64,000 bases of DNA from NCBI RefSeq assembly GCF_002564105.1, contig NZ_PDBX01000002.1:124001-188000 (forward strand), given 5' to 3'. Both the position numbers and the translations under genes were made by a program. This DNA is from Collimonas sp. PA-H2. Its GTDB lineage: Bacteria > Pseudomonadota > Gammaproteobacteria > Burkholderiales > Burkholderiaceae_D. Below, piece after piece: positions 1-10,655 of this stretch. The first letter of the stretch is position 1. Each line of letters opens with the position of its first letter. The notes below the pieces were generated by a model that was given only the letters and a program-made list of their open reading frames with translations, was not told the DNA's origin and ran no database searches.

Positions 1-771
1 CAGCACACCCGCGCCGGCCACGCCGGTCGGGTGGAACTGCCAGAATTCCATGTCTTCCAACGGCAGGCCGGCACGCGCCGCCATACCCATGCCGTCGCCG
101 GTATTGATGAAGGCATTGGTGGAAGCCGCCCAGATGCGCCCTGCACCGCCGGTCGCCATAACCGTGGTCTTGGCTTCCAGGATCATGACATCGCCGGTTT
201 CCATTTCCAGCGCAACCACGCCGATGACATCGCCTTCGGCATCGCGCACCAGATCGATCGCCATCCACTCAACGAAGAAGTGGGTCTTGGCGCGCACATT
301 GCGCTGGTACAGCGTGTGCAGCAGTGCGTGACCGGTACGGTCGGCAGCGGCGCAGGCGCGCGCTACCGGCTTTTCGCCGAAATTGGCCGAGTGGCCGCCG
401 AACGGACGCTGGTAAATGGTGCCGTCGGCGTTGCGGTCGAACGGCATGCCGAAGTGTTCCAACTCGTACACAGCCTTAGGCGCTTCGCGACACATGAATT
501 CGATCGCGTCCTGGTCGCCCAGGTAATCCGAGCCCTTGACGGTGTCGAACATGTGCCAGTACCAGCTGTCCTCGGACATGTTGCCGAGGGAAGCGCCGAT
601 ACCGCCCTGCGCTGCCACTGTGTGCGAACGGGTAGGAAATACCTTCGACAGTACTGCAACGTTCAAGCCAGCTTCCGCCAACTGCAGCGAAGCACGCATG
701 CCGGATCCGCCGGCGCCAACGATAACCGCATCAAAGCGGCGTGTAGGAATTGTGGATTTGATTGCTGACAC
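1..771 (-). CDS. sdhA: Succinate dehydrogenase flavoprotein subunit, C-terminus beyond window
   Basis: Catalytic subunit of respiratory complex II, which oxidises succinate to fumarate on the cytoplasmic face of the inner membrane. About 257 N-terminal residues are visible; the rest lies left of the window. A Rossmann FAD-binding GAGGSG lies at residues 19-24, and SHTVAAQGG carries His50, aligned with the histidine that binds FAD covalently in SdhA. The substrate-site stretches around HFGMPFDRN and FHPTG are also present. The start is GTG at 771, chosen because it lies 2 nt after the sdhD stop and is preceded by GGAGAG inside the end of sdhD. It is the third visible gene of a tightly packed sdhCDA operon; sdhB is expected beyond the edge. 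Identification is secure. Confidence 0.95.
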   Translation of the reverse strand, partial: MSAIKSTIPTRRFDAVIVGAGGSGMRASLQLAEAGLNVAVLSKVFPTRSHTVAAQGGIGASLGNMSEDSWYWHMFDTVKGSDYLGDQDAIEFMCREAPKAVYELEHFGMPFDRNADGTIYQRPFGGHSANFGEKPVARACAAADRTGHALLHTLYQRNVRAKTHFFVEWMAIDLVRDAEGDVIGVVALEMETGDVMILEAKTTVMATGGAGRIWAASTNAFINTGDGMGMAARAGLPLEDMEFWQFHPTGVAGAGVL

Positions 772-773
772 GA

Positions 774-1142
774 TTACACTCTCCACAAAATCTGCGCCGC
801 CCATCCGGCACAACCGACCAACCACAGGATTGTGGCAACTTGCAAGACCAGACGCAGAGCGACCGGCTTGACGTAATCCATCCAGATATCACGCACGCCT
901 ATCCATGCATGAAAAAACAGCGCCATCAGCGCTACAAAAGTAGCCAGCTTGAACCACTGGTGAGAAAACAGACCTGCCCAGCCTTCATAGGTGAAGTTGC
1001 TGGCAGTCAGGAAAGAAATCAGAAGAATGACGGTATAGAGCGCCATGACCACGGCTGTAACGCGCTGCGCCAGCCAGTCGCGCAAACCGTAATGCGCTCC
1101 CACTACCAGGCGCTTACCGCCGATATTGTTGTTATCAGCCAT
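774..1142 (-). CDS. sdhD: Succinate dehydrogenase membrane anchor subunit
   Basis: Hydrophobic 122-residue anchor of complex II that helps bind ubiquinone and heme b. Three membrane segments can be seen at about residues 27-47, 63-85 and 94-118. Family-typical features are the [15 protein letters not shown] stretch (77-90) after the second helix and a short polar N-terminus with RDWLAQR. Length is normal for the family. Its ATG overlaps the sdhC stop in a TAATG junction, which indicates translational coupling, and sdhA begins 2 nt after its stop. Assignment as SdhD rather than SdhC rests on gene order and the HxxxGxRD-type signature. Confidence 0.93.
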   Translation of the reverse strand: MADNNNIGGKRLVVGAHYGLRDWLAQRVTAVVMALYTVILLISFLTASNFTYEGWAGLFSHQWFKLATFVALMALFFHAWIGVRDIWMDYVKPVALRLVLQVATILWLVGCAGWAAQILWRV

Positions 1143-1552
1143 TAGAATGCTCCGAACAGTTTCAATGCAACGACCAGCGCCAGCGGCACGCTGATGATCA
1201 GGACGCTTGCAGCCGACTTGCGCGCGCTTTCCTTGCTCAGGCCGATATGATTGTCCATGACGAGGTGGCGGATGCCGGCGCAGAAATGATGCAGGTAAGC
1301 CCAGGACAGGGCCAGTATGACAAGCTTGACGAACCAGCCCGACGTAAAGCCTTTGAAATATTCGAAAGAGCTTTCAGATACCAGGCTTTTATCCAGCATG
1401 AACAAGATGAAAGGCAAGAGCAAAAACATCAGCAAGCCACTAACACGATGCAAGAAAGAAACTAGACCAGCCAATGGCAAACGATAGCTGCTTAGTTCGG
1501 TAATGTGAATATTACGAAACTGTGGCCGATTGGGCTTCGCGGCTTCAGACAT
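1142..1552 (-). CDS. sdhC: Succinate dehydrogenase cytochrome b556 subunit
   Basis: Membrane subunit of complex II, 136 residues with three predicted transmembrane helices (about 29-52, 72-94, 113-134). HRVSG (35-39) is the ubiquinone-site signature. LHHFCAGIRHLVMD (87-100) contains the histidine pair one of which should ligate heme b. Strong ribosome site GAGGAG precedes the ATG at 1552. It is the promoter-proximal gene of sdhCDA, and the only upstream space is the 183-bp AT-rich gap toward the GntR gene, so the operon promoter should lie there. Confidence 0.94.
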   Translation of the reverse strand: MSEAAKPNRPQFRNIHITELSSYRLPLAGLVSFLHRVSGLLMFLLLPFILFMLDKSLVSESSFEYFKGFTSGWFVKLVILALSWAYLHHFCAGIRHLVMDNHIGLSKESARKSAASVLIISVPLALVVALKLFGAF

Positions 1553-1635
1553 AACAGGGTTCTCCTCAGTTTAAAAATTTACTGCAAGCGCAATCCCGCA
1601 ATTTTCGCCGATTTTTGTGCAGCACACCAATAGTT

Positions 1636-1657
1636 ATTATTCGTTATTGCGAATAAT
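1636..1657. promoter_or_regulatory. Inverted repeat upstream of sdhC
   Basis: ATTATTCG and CGAATAAT form 8-bp arms separated by 6 nt, in the AT-rich gap between the GntR gene and sdhC. No T-tract follows on either strand, so an operator or a weak stem is more likely than an intrinsic terminator. The position, about 85-105 bp upstream of the sdhC start, suits regulation of the sdh promoter. Function is inferred only from symmetry and place. Confidence 0.35.
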
Positions 1658-1735
1658 CGCCGGCGCCTCTCGAACTTTGCCATTTTGCCACCACTCGGTC
1701 GCGCTCACACGCGATCGCCATTTCCACCCACGCCC

Positions 1736-2560
1736 TCAGCTCAGTTCGTTCTGATAGTGATGGCGGTTGGTGACATACAAACCGCGCCGCACTTCCACCG
1801 GCTTGTCGCCGTAAGTGAAAGACACGCGCTCGACACACAATAAAGGCGATGATTTTTCCACGGCCAGCAATTCAGCAGCATCTGCATCGGCGCTGGCGGC
1901 GCGGATCTGCTCGGTCGCACGTATCATGCGCGTGCCGAATTCGGTTTCAAACAGGCCGTACATCGGCCCTTTGTACTCAGCCAGGCGCTCCAGCGTCAAA
2001 GCCTTGAACAAAGCACCCGGCAACCAGAGCTCTTCGAGTATAGTCGGCACGCCGTCGAACGCCAGCACGCGCTTGACATACACCACCGAGTCGCCCGACT
2101 TCATGCCGAGCTGGCGCGCGATATCCGCCGGTGCGCGCAAACGCTTCAGCTCTATCACTCTTTTATCGGTAACCTGAGGCTGGTCGCTGTCCGGCATCAG
2201 GCGCAGGAAGCGGAATTGCGAACGGGCTTCGTGATGGGTGGCGACAAAGGTGCCTTTGCCCTGGCGCCGCACCAGCAGATTCTCCGCCGCCAGTTCGTCA
2301 ATCGCCTTGCGCACGGTGCCCTGGCTCACCTTGAAACGGTTGCCAAGTTCGACTTCGCTGGGGATCAATTCACCGGACTTCCACTCGCCGGACTGCAGGC
2401 GCTGCATGATCAGCGCCTTGATTTGCTGATAGAGCGGACTGAATGTCGGGGAACTTGCCGCGGAAGCAGTCGGCGACGCTCCCGGGGCTGCAGCGCTCGG
2501 GCTGGCAGGGTCACTACTCGGATTGGACGGGATGGAGCTCATAACCTTGGATTTCACCAT
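1736..2560 (-). CDS. GntR family (HutC/UTRA) transcriptional regulator
   Basis: 274-residue regulator with an Ala/Ser/Pro-rich N-terminal tail (1-40), a GntR winged helix (about 42-108; LIPSEVELGNRFKVSQGTVR and the wing RRQGKGTFV) and a C-terminal UTRA effector domain (about 113-270), which defines the HutC subfamily. The frame is open further upstream, but ATG at 2560 is preferred because it is preceded by GGGGG and matches where the family sequence begins. The gene sits between the sdh operon and mdh, an arrangement typical of Burkholderiales, so it probably controls TCA genes. A perfect palindrome 39 bp upstream of the start suggests autoregulation. The effector is not evident from sequence. 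Confidence 0.88.
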   Translation of the reverse strand: MVKSKVMSSIPSNPSSDPASPSAAAPGASPTASAASSPTFSPLYQQIKALIMQRLQSGEWKSGELIPSEVELGNRFKVSQGTVRKAIDELAAENLLVRRQGKGTFVATHHEARSQFRFLRLMPDSDQPQVTDKRVIELKRLRAPADIARQLGMKSGDSVVYVKRVLAFDGVPTILEELWLPGALFKALTLERLAEYKGPMYGLFETEFGTRMIRATEQIRAASADADAAELLAVEKSSPLLCVERVSFTYGDKPVEVRRGLYVTNRHHYQNELS

Positions 2561-2598
2561 AAAACCCCCATTGTCGTCCAGCAAAAATTGCGCAATGA

Positions 2599-2618
2599 TA
2601 TGTCTTATATAAGACATA
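2599..2618. promoter_or_regulatory. Perfect 20-bp palindrome, probable GntR operator
   Basis: TATGTCTTATATAAGACATA is fully self-complementary. It lies 39 bp upstream of the GntR start and about 395 bp upstream of mdh. GntR proteins bind short AT-cored palindromes, so autoregulation is a good guess. I did not find a second full copy near sdhC, mdh or acnA. Confidence 0.6.
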
Positions 2619-3013
2619 AGATATTGATTGACATACCATGTTGCCAAGCCTAAACTCGCGGGCATTAGGACTATTTGATGGCCTGCGCCGCGCGCCAACC
2701 GGTTTTCCCGGCTGAACCAGCTGAAGCCCCTGAAGTTGCATACTGCAATCCTGGCGACAATTTCAAGCCGCCGGATCAACGCGAAACAAACTGACGGTTG
2801 CGCTTTTCGCCGGTATCATTAGAGGTTGCATATAGAGTCGCCGCTTTTTATCTGGCTGGGACTTTTGTAATTTAACCGTCTTGTTTTTATTTAGATCAGA
2901 CGGCTAGGGACAAGACCACACGGAAGCGTAATCCGCCATGCTCTGCAGGCCCTTGAACGTATCCGCGCGACGCTGTTCCGCAAATATTTTTATCACCTCT
3001 CTGGAGATTCAAC
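2619..3013. other. Intergenic region between GntR regulator and mdh
   Basis: About 395 bases with no convincing gene on either strand. It should contain the divergent promoters for the regulator and mdh. A purine-rich GGAGA ribosome site for mdh lies at its right end. No riboswitch fold was recognised. Confidence 0.5.
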
Positions 3014-4003
3014 ATGGCTAAGTCCCCTCTGCGTGTTGCCGTTACCGGCGCCGCTGGTCAAATCGGTTATTCACTGCTGTTCCGTATCGCCAACGGCGAC
3101 CTGCTCGGCAAAGACCAACCGGTCATTCTGCAATTGCTGGAAATCCCTGACGAAAAAGCACAAAAAGCGCTGAAAGGCGTGATCATGGAAGTCGACGATT
3201 GCGCCTTCCCGCTGCTGGCCGGCATCACTGCCCACAGCGATCCGATGACTGCATTCAAGGATGCCGACATCGCCCTGCTGGTCGGCGCCCGCCCACGCGG
3301 CCCAGGCATGGAGCGCAAGGACCTGCTGGAAGCCAATGCCCAGATCTTCACGGTGCAAGGCAAGGCGCTGGACGCCGTCGCTTCGCGCAATGTCAAAGTA
3401 CTGGTGGTCGGCAATCCAGCCAACACCAACGCTTACATCGCCATGAAATCGGCGCCTAGCCTGCCAGCCAAGAACTTCACCGCCATGCTGCGCCTGGACC
3501 ACAACCGCGCCCTGTCGCAAGTCGCGGCCAAGATCGGCAAGCCGGTTTCCGCTATCGAAAAGCTGTGCGTATGGGGCAACCACTCGCCAACCATGTACGC
3601 CGACTATCGCTACGCGACAGCCGACGGCGCATCGGTCAAGGACCTGATCAACGACCAGGCCTGGAACAAGGACGTGTTCCTGCCGACAGTCGGCAAGCGC
3701 GGCGCCGCCATCATCGAAGCACGCGGCCTGTCGTCGGCAGCATCGGCAGCCAACGCAGCCATCGACCACGTGCGCGACTGGGTATTGGGCACCAACGGCA
3801 AGTGGACCACCATGGGCGTGCCATCGGACGGCTCCTACGGCATCCCTGAAGGCACCATGTTCGGCTTCCCTGTCACTACCGAAAACGGCGAATACAAAAT
3901 CGTTCAAGGTCTGGAAATCGACGCCTTCTCGCAAGAGCGCATCAACCTCACGCTGAAAGAACTGCAAGAAGAGCGTGATGGCGTGAAACACCTGGTCGGC
4001 TAA
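3014..4003 (+). CDS. mdh: Malate dehydrogenase
   Basis: NAD-dependent oxidation of malate to oxaloacetate in the TCA cycle, cytoplasmic. The 329 residues are full length for the bacterial/chloroplast-like MDH group. NAD-binding TGAAGQIG lies at 11-18, the mobile loop [13 protein letters not shown] at 91-103 carries the substrate arginines, [10 protein letters not shown] is at 131-140, and the catalytic pair is D162 (RLDHNRA) and H190 (WGNHSP). A GGAGA ribosome site precedes the ATG. It is divergent from the GntR regulator and precedes the lyase gene and acnA on the same strand, making a TCA gene block. Confidence 0.97.
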   Translation: MAKSPLRVAVTGAAGQIGYSLLFRIANGDLLGKDQPVILQLLEIPDEKAQKALKGVIMEVDDCAFPLLAGITAHSDPMTAFKDADIALLVGARPRGPGMERKDLLEANAQIFTVQGKALDAVASRNVKVLVVGNPANTNAYIAMKSAPSLPAKNFTAMLRLDHNRALSQVAAKIGKPVSAIEKLCVWGNHSPTMYADYRYATADGASVKDLINDQAWNKDVFLPTVGKRGAAIIEARGLSSAASAANAAIDHVRDWVLGTNGKWTTMGVPSDGSYGIPEGTMFGFPVTTENGEYKIVQGLEIDAFSQERINLTLKELQEERDGVKHLVG

Positions 4004-4011
4004 GCAACAAT

Positions 4012-4147
4012 GTAGGGTGGGCACCGTATGTACTCCGGTTATCCCGTTCACGCGTGGGCACAGAGTGCCCACCCTACTTATTTTTGTGCCATGAAGGCAT
4101 GTACTCCGGTTATCGCGTTCACGCGTGGGCAGCTTGTGCCCACCCTA
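4012..4147. repeat. Two-copy palindromic intergenic repeat
   Basis: GTAGGGTGGGCAC at 4012-4024 is the exact reverse complement of 4065-4077. A 33-bp unit beginning ATGTACTCCGG at 4028 recurs at 4099 with one mismatch and ends in a second TGCCCACCCTAC arm. Internal arms GTGGGCA/TGCCCAC make small hairpins. This is a REP/BIME-like array in the gap after mdh and may also act as a transcript 3' end. Confidence 0.7.
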
Positions 4148-4173
4148 CCCCGTAATCTTTAAAAAACTTCGCA

Positions 4174-5151
4174 ATGCACCCTACCCAGGTCTTATTCCTA
4201 GGCAAGCAACAACCGGTCTCGCTACCGGTCTGCGATCATTACGCCGGCGCTGAAAAGCTCATGCGCAAGTCGATCGCCCTGCAGCAGGAACTGGGGCCGG
4301 TCTTCGACATCACCCTGGACTGCGAAGACGGCGCCAGCGCCGGTAATGAAGCAGCACATGCAAAACTGGTTGCCAGCATCGTCGCCGGCGACGACAACCG
4401 CTTTGAGCGCATCGGCGCTCGCGTACACGACAGCGGCAGTAACTTTTTCGAACAAGACATCAAACTCATCTGCGGCAACGGCAGCGCTGTCAGCCGGCTG
4501 GCCTACCTGATGCTGCCCAAGGCCGAAAGCCTGGCCGAAGTGCGCGCCGCCATAGCCCTGATCGAACACCACAGCAAGCATGCTGGCCGCGCAGACTTGC
4601 CGGTGCACGTGCTGATAGAAACCCATGGCGCCCTGGCCGACGTCTTCGCCATCGCCGCGCTGCCACAGGTGCAGTCGCTGTCGTTCGGCATCATGGATTT
4701 CGTATCCGCCCATTTTGGTGCGATTCCCAGCGCAGCGATGCACTCGCCGGGCCAGTTCAGCCATCCGCTGGTGGCCCGCGCCAAGCTGGAAATCGCCGCC
4801 GCCTGCCATGCGCACGGCAAGGTGCCGTCGCATAACGTCACCACCGACATCAAGGACAGCGCCAGCGTCGCTGCCGATGCCGGCCGCGCCAGGGCGGAAT
4901 TCGGCTATACCCGGATGTGGAGCATCCATCCGCAGCAGATCAAGCCGATCCTGAACGCATTTACCCCGCCGCAGTCCGAGATAGCGACTGCGGCACAGAT
5001 TCTGCTTGCAGCCCAGCAGGCGGATTGGGGACCGATACAACACGAGGGCACGCTGCATGACCGCGCCAGTTACCGTTATTACTGGAGCGTTTTGCAGCGG
5101 GCAAAAAATAGCGGCGCCGCATTACCTGAAACCACCAGTACCTTGTTATAA
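4174..5151 (+). CDS. HpcH/HpaI aldolase / citrate lyase (CitE-like) family protein, CoA-ester lyase
   Basis: 325-residue TIM-barrel lyase of the CitE/malyl-CoA lyase group, which cleaves or forms C-C bonds in acyl-CoA thioesters. DCEDG (49-53) and R83 of GARVHD are the CoA/substrate-loop signatures. LPKAES and LIETHGAL supply the expected metal-binding glutamate region, and the FGIMDF stretch follows. No strong ribosome site is visible, but the ATG is in the usual place. It stands between mdh and acnA as in other Burkholderiales, suggesting a role close to the TCA or glyoxylate cycle such as malyl- or citramalyl-CoA cleavage. The exact substrate cannot be read from sequence; true citrate lyase is unlikely because no citD or citF is nearby. 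Confidence 0.85.
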   Translation: MHPTQVLFLGKQQPVSLPVCDHYAGAEKLMRKSIALQQELGPVFDITLDCEDGASAGNEAAHAKLVASIVAGDDNRFERIGARVHDSGSNFFEQDIKLICGNGSAVSRLAYLMLPKAESLAEVRAAIALIEHHSKHAGRADLPVHVLIETHGALADVFAIAALPQVQSLSFGIMDFVSAHFGAIPSAAMHSPGQFSHPLVARAKLEIAAACHAHGKVPSHNVTTDIKDSASVAADAGRARAEFGYTRMWSIHPQQIKPILNAFTPPQSEIATAAQILLAAQQADWGPIQHEGTLHDRASYRYYWSVLQRAKNSGAALPETTSTLL

Positions 5152-5207
5152 CCGCGCCCTGCCGCTTACTCAAGAACAGTAGCGGGACGCACTACGGAGC
5201 AATAGAA

Positions 5208-5705
5208 ATGAGAAAGATTCTGTCCACGAGCTTGTCAACCTTGGTCTTGCTGTGCGCCAGCCTGGCGGTTACAGCACCGCAGGCGCAAGCACAGACCACT
5301 ACCAAGAAAACCACCAAGAAGGCCGCCAAGAAACCGGCAGCAAAAGCTGCTCCGGCCGAAGTGGACGACGGTGAAGACGAAGGCACGCCGGATGTCAAGG
5401 CTTCGGTTACTGTCGATTACAAATGCGAGCTGGGCAACAGCCTGACGCTTTTCACCAACGCAGAAGACGACAAGCACATCGCACTGCGCTGGGGCAAGAC
5501 CCTGCGCCGCCTGACCCGTGTGCCGACCACTACCGGCGCCAACCGTTTTGAAAACCGCAAGTACGGCCTGCTCTGGATCGGCATCCCGGCCAAGGGCATT
5601 TTGCTGGATTCAAAAACCGGACACCAGCTGGCGAACGAATGCAAATCGGCAGCGCAGGAAGAAATGCCGGCGCCGGCGCCAGTTGACCCGGCACATAGTT
5701 TATAA
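5208..5705 (+). CDS. Exported MliC-like protein
   Basis: 165-residue protein with a signal peptide (1-28, ending AQAQA) followed by a Lys/Ala-rich low-complexity stretch (30-50), an acidic patch and a compact C-terminal domain. In that domain VDYKCELGNSL, the central LRWGKTLRRL region, GLLWIGIPAKGILL and a second cysteine (NECKS) match the layout of MliC, the inhibitors of C-type lysozyme, with the paired cysteines expected to form a disulfide. The usual lipobox is absent, so it is probably periplasmic rather than lipid anchored. It lies between the lyase and acnA on the same strand. The lysine-rich linker is unusual for MliC. Family placement is good; inhibitor function is inferred. Confidence 0.7.
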   Translation: MRKILSTSLSTLVLLCASLAVTAPQAQAQTTTKKTTKKAAKKPAAKAAPAEVDDGEDEGTPDVKASVTVDYKCELGNSLTLFTNAEDDKHIALRWGKTLRRLTRVPTTTGANRFENRKYGLLWIGIPAKGILLDSKTGHQLANECKSAAQEEMPAPAPVDPAHSL

Positions 5706-5794
5706 AATTGCGGGACAGAGTTTAAGAGCCGCCGTAGCGCGGCGAATTACTCTGTACCCAACAAATTAACCTAGTTGAAATCTCAGGAGATATC

Positions 5795-8506
<2,712 letters not shown>

Positions 8507-8551
8507 GCAACAGCAGGTAGCAAGAAACAATAGCAGGCAGCAGTTTGCCTG

Positions 8552-8588
8552 AACGACAAACGCCGGCAATGCCGGCGTTTGTCGTTTC
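8552..8588 (+). terminator. Rho-independent terminator after acnA
   Basis: Arms AACGACAAACGCCGGC and GCCGGCGTTTGTCGTT are perfectly complementary around an AAT loop and are followed by a short T-rich run. It lies 46 bp after the acnA stop. The rest of the gap up to about 8850 holds no recognisable gene and presumably the promoter of the DUF2863 gene. Confidence 0.85.
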
Positions 8589-8853
8589 TACAACCCATCT
8601 CATCGGCTTGATTGTCTTGAAACAGTTTTATTCCATACACCGTTAAATCCACTACAATAGGATCTAGCAGTCTTCCTGCCTCTGAGTCCCAGAAAAACTC
8701 ACAGCAAACGGTCGTAGGCCAGAAGGCAGCGCAGAACAGCGGAGCATGTTCGTAAAGAATATGTGAGCATCTCGGTTGCCGAACTTTGGATGCAAGCATC
8801 CGCTACGGTCGCGCAGTAAGACATTGACCATGTTGTCAGCCCTTATATTCACT

Positions 8854-10107
8854 ATGCGCCGCCCGTCAAAAAAACCTTCCCGTAAATTTTCCGCCGACAG
8901 CCATCGCCTGGCCGAACTGGCGCAAGCATTGATTCAAGCCTCCAGCCGCCTTGAGGAGCGCGCATGGGAGCGCGAGATTGAAGTGTTGCTCAACAAGCAT
9001 TTCAAGGCCCAGCACCAGGAACCCATCGACAGCGCCCTGGAGCAGCTGTTCCCGGCCCAGCCCGACGCTTACGACGCCCTGATGGACGTGGTCGAGGCCT
9101 GCAGCGAATCCTGCAGCATCGACTACCAGGGCAAGCCGTACGACTGCCTGCTGATTGGCATTCCGCTGCTGGCATGGACCCGCTTTTCGATCGGCTCGGG
9201 ACCGGTTGCGGCCGACACCATGACAGCCATCAGCGCCCACCTGCACGCCCACATCCTGGCGCCCGAGGTACTGACCGGCATCGTGCCCTCACTGTACGCC
9301 ATCGACCAGCTGCCGCGCAGCCATGCCGACACCTTCGCCCTGCTGCAGCAGCTGTCGCACGCAGCGCTCAGCGCCGCACCGGTGCGCAGCCCGGCCAATC
9401 CGCCGCAGACAGCGCCCTACCTGGCCGATACCCGCTACCTGCTGGCCGCCCTGGTGGTGCCAAGCGGCATGCCGCTGTTCCGCTGGCAGATGACGCGCGG
9501 GCAAGCCGGCCACATCGCCACCGACAAGGAACTGGCGCTGGAACAATGGCGCAAGCAGGTAACGCCCAATGTGACGCGCTTGCTGCCAGGCTGCGGCGTC
9601 CAGCTGTTGCTGCCGGAAGCCTACTACGCTGCCTGCCGCGAAGCCGACCTGCAAATCCGCCCTGCCTCGCTGCGCGCCGCCAGCTACTACCTGTCGCACA
9701 CGCTGGACATCGCCTCCAAGGATCTGCACGCCAGCATCGGCCGCTTCAGCGAGCAGCCGGAAAGCGGCCGCGTGGATGAATACCGCATCGGCTTCTCGCT
9801 GGGCCAGACCAACGAAATCATCTACGGCGTGGTGTGGCCGCTGTACGGTCCGGAAGAAGCCAACGAAGAAATCATCACCCGCTCCAGCGACAGCGATGCC
9901 GCCGCGGCCGAACCGGAAACCCCGCTGGAACAGATCCTGAGCCTGCTGCGCGAATGCGGCATCGACGATATCCAGCGCCACACCGACCTGTTCGCGATGG
10001 AATTCTGCGACGACTGCGGCACGCCGTTCTATCCGGACCGCGAAGGCGAGCTGGTGCATCCGGAAACGCCGGAAGATACGCCAAGCGGGTCGGCGCACTT
10101 TCACTAA
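8854..10107 (+). CDS. DUF2863 family protein
   Basis: Conserved cytoplasmic protein of Burkholderiales with no known activity; the fold family DUF2863 is recognised from overall sequence pattern and length. No signal peptide or membrane helix. It starts with a basic tail (MRRPSKKPSRK), has a helical N-terminal part, a central alpha/beta part and near the C-terminus FCDDCGTPFYPDREGELVHPE, a CxxC followed by a histidine that may bind zinc. The frame is open to 8776 and another ATG lies at 8830; 8854 is chosen because the basic MRRPSKK tail matches the usual start, though no ribosome site decides it. A monocistronic unit after the acnA terminator. Confidence 0.75.
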   Translation: MRRPSKKPSRKFSADSHRLAELAQALIQASSRLEERAWEREIEVLLNKHFKAQHQEPIDSALEQLFPAQPDAYDALMDVVEACSESCSIDYQGKPYDCLLIGIPLLAWTRFSIGSGPVAADTMTAISAHLHAHILAPEVLTGIVPSLYAIDQLPRSHADTFALLQQLSHAALSAAPVRSPANPPQTAPYLADTRYLLAALVVPSGMPLFRWQMTRGQAGHIATDKELALEQWRKQVTPNVTRLLPGCGVQLLLPEAYYAACREADLQIRPASLRAASYYLSHTLDIASKDLHASIGRFSEQPESGRVDEYRIGFSLGQTNEIIYGVVWPLYGPEEANEEIITRSSDSDAAAAEPETPLEQILSLLRECGIDDIQRHTDLFAMEFCDDCGTPFYPDREGELVHPETPEDTPSGSAHFH

Positions 10108-10175
10108 GCGTTATTGAGAATTTCATAAAACGCGACACAGCCGTAATCCGGTTTTCGTCGCGCTTCATATACGTA

Positions 10176-10242
10176 GCTAACTGGGGTCGGAGTGAACTTT
10201 CTGCGCGTCTTTTGCAGAAACTTCACTCTGACCCCACTTAGC
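10176..10242. repeat. 29-bp imperfect inverted repeat with GGGGTC ends
   Basis: Arms 10176-10204 and 10214-10242 are complementary with three mismatches around a 9-nt centre; the outer part reads GCTAACTGGGGTC and returns as GACCCCACTTAGC. It lies 68 bp after the DUF2863 stop. Such GGGGTC-ended palindromes occur as dispersed repeats in many proteobacteria. A transcript through it would form a long stem and could help end the upstream mRNA. Confidence 0.6.
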
Positions 10243-10279
10243 GGGATACGGAGTGCAGACCTCAAGAAAGGGCGTGGAT

Positions 10280-10574
10280 TCAGCGCTGCGCCGCCACCAG
10301 CAACATCATCGGGCGGTCGCGCTCTTCCGCCAACTCCAGCCGCTCCAGGTCGGCGCGAACGTAGCTGACCGCGGCGTCCGAGGTGGTTGCCACCGCCCGC
10401 TCCAGCATTTTTTCAGAAACGTCGAGACCGACAACCCGCGCAGCGCCCTGCTCGCCCGCGCAGCATGGCTTGCAGCGCCGGCCACTCCGGCGCGCCTGCC
10501 AAGCCCTGCACTGAACGTCCGAGCCGGCTATAGCCTTCAAAGAAGGCCGGATCGTCATAGATATTTTGCGTCAT
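10280..10574 (-). pseudogene. SAM-dependent methyltransferase remnant with two internal deletions
   Basis: The minus strand reads MTQNIYDDPAFFEGYSRLGR from ATG 10574, a typical start of class I methyltransferases. It then jumps out of frame near the place where the SAM-binding DLGCGYG motif should be, and resumes at QGAARVVGLDVSEKMLERA and YVRADLERLEL. A second jump removes the middle of the protein and joins to AEERDRPMMLLVAAQR and a stop at 10280. About 98 codons remain of an expected 240 or so, and the SAM-binding glycine motif is gone, so it cannot be functional. Confidence 0.8.
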
Positions 10575-10620
10575 CGGTAAAACAATGCTTTCTTGAACCC
10601 TATTGCACCTGCATCATGGA

Positions 10621-10642
10621 AACGGCAGCCTTGGCTGCCGTT
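10621..10642 (-). terminator. Hairpin after the M14 peptidase gene
   Basis: AACGGCAGCC and GGCTGCCGTT pair perfectly around a TT loop, 14 bp beyond the stop of the minus-strand peptidase. Only a short T run follows on that strand, so termination is plausible but may be weak. Confidence 0.55.
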
Positions 10643-10655
10643 CATTACCGCATGA

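Noticed and set aside
31..768. 245-codon plus-strand frame at the left edge
   Set aside because: The minus strand encodes SdhA without interruption, including its FAD motifs.
5716..5755. Stem-like sequence between the MliC-like gene and acnA
   Set aside because: Arms are short and mismatched with no T-tract; likely chance GC pairing.
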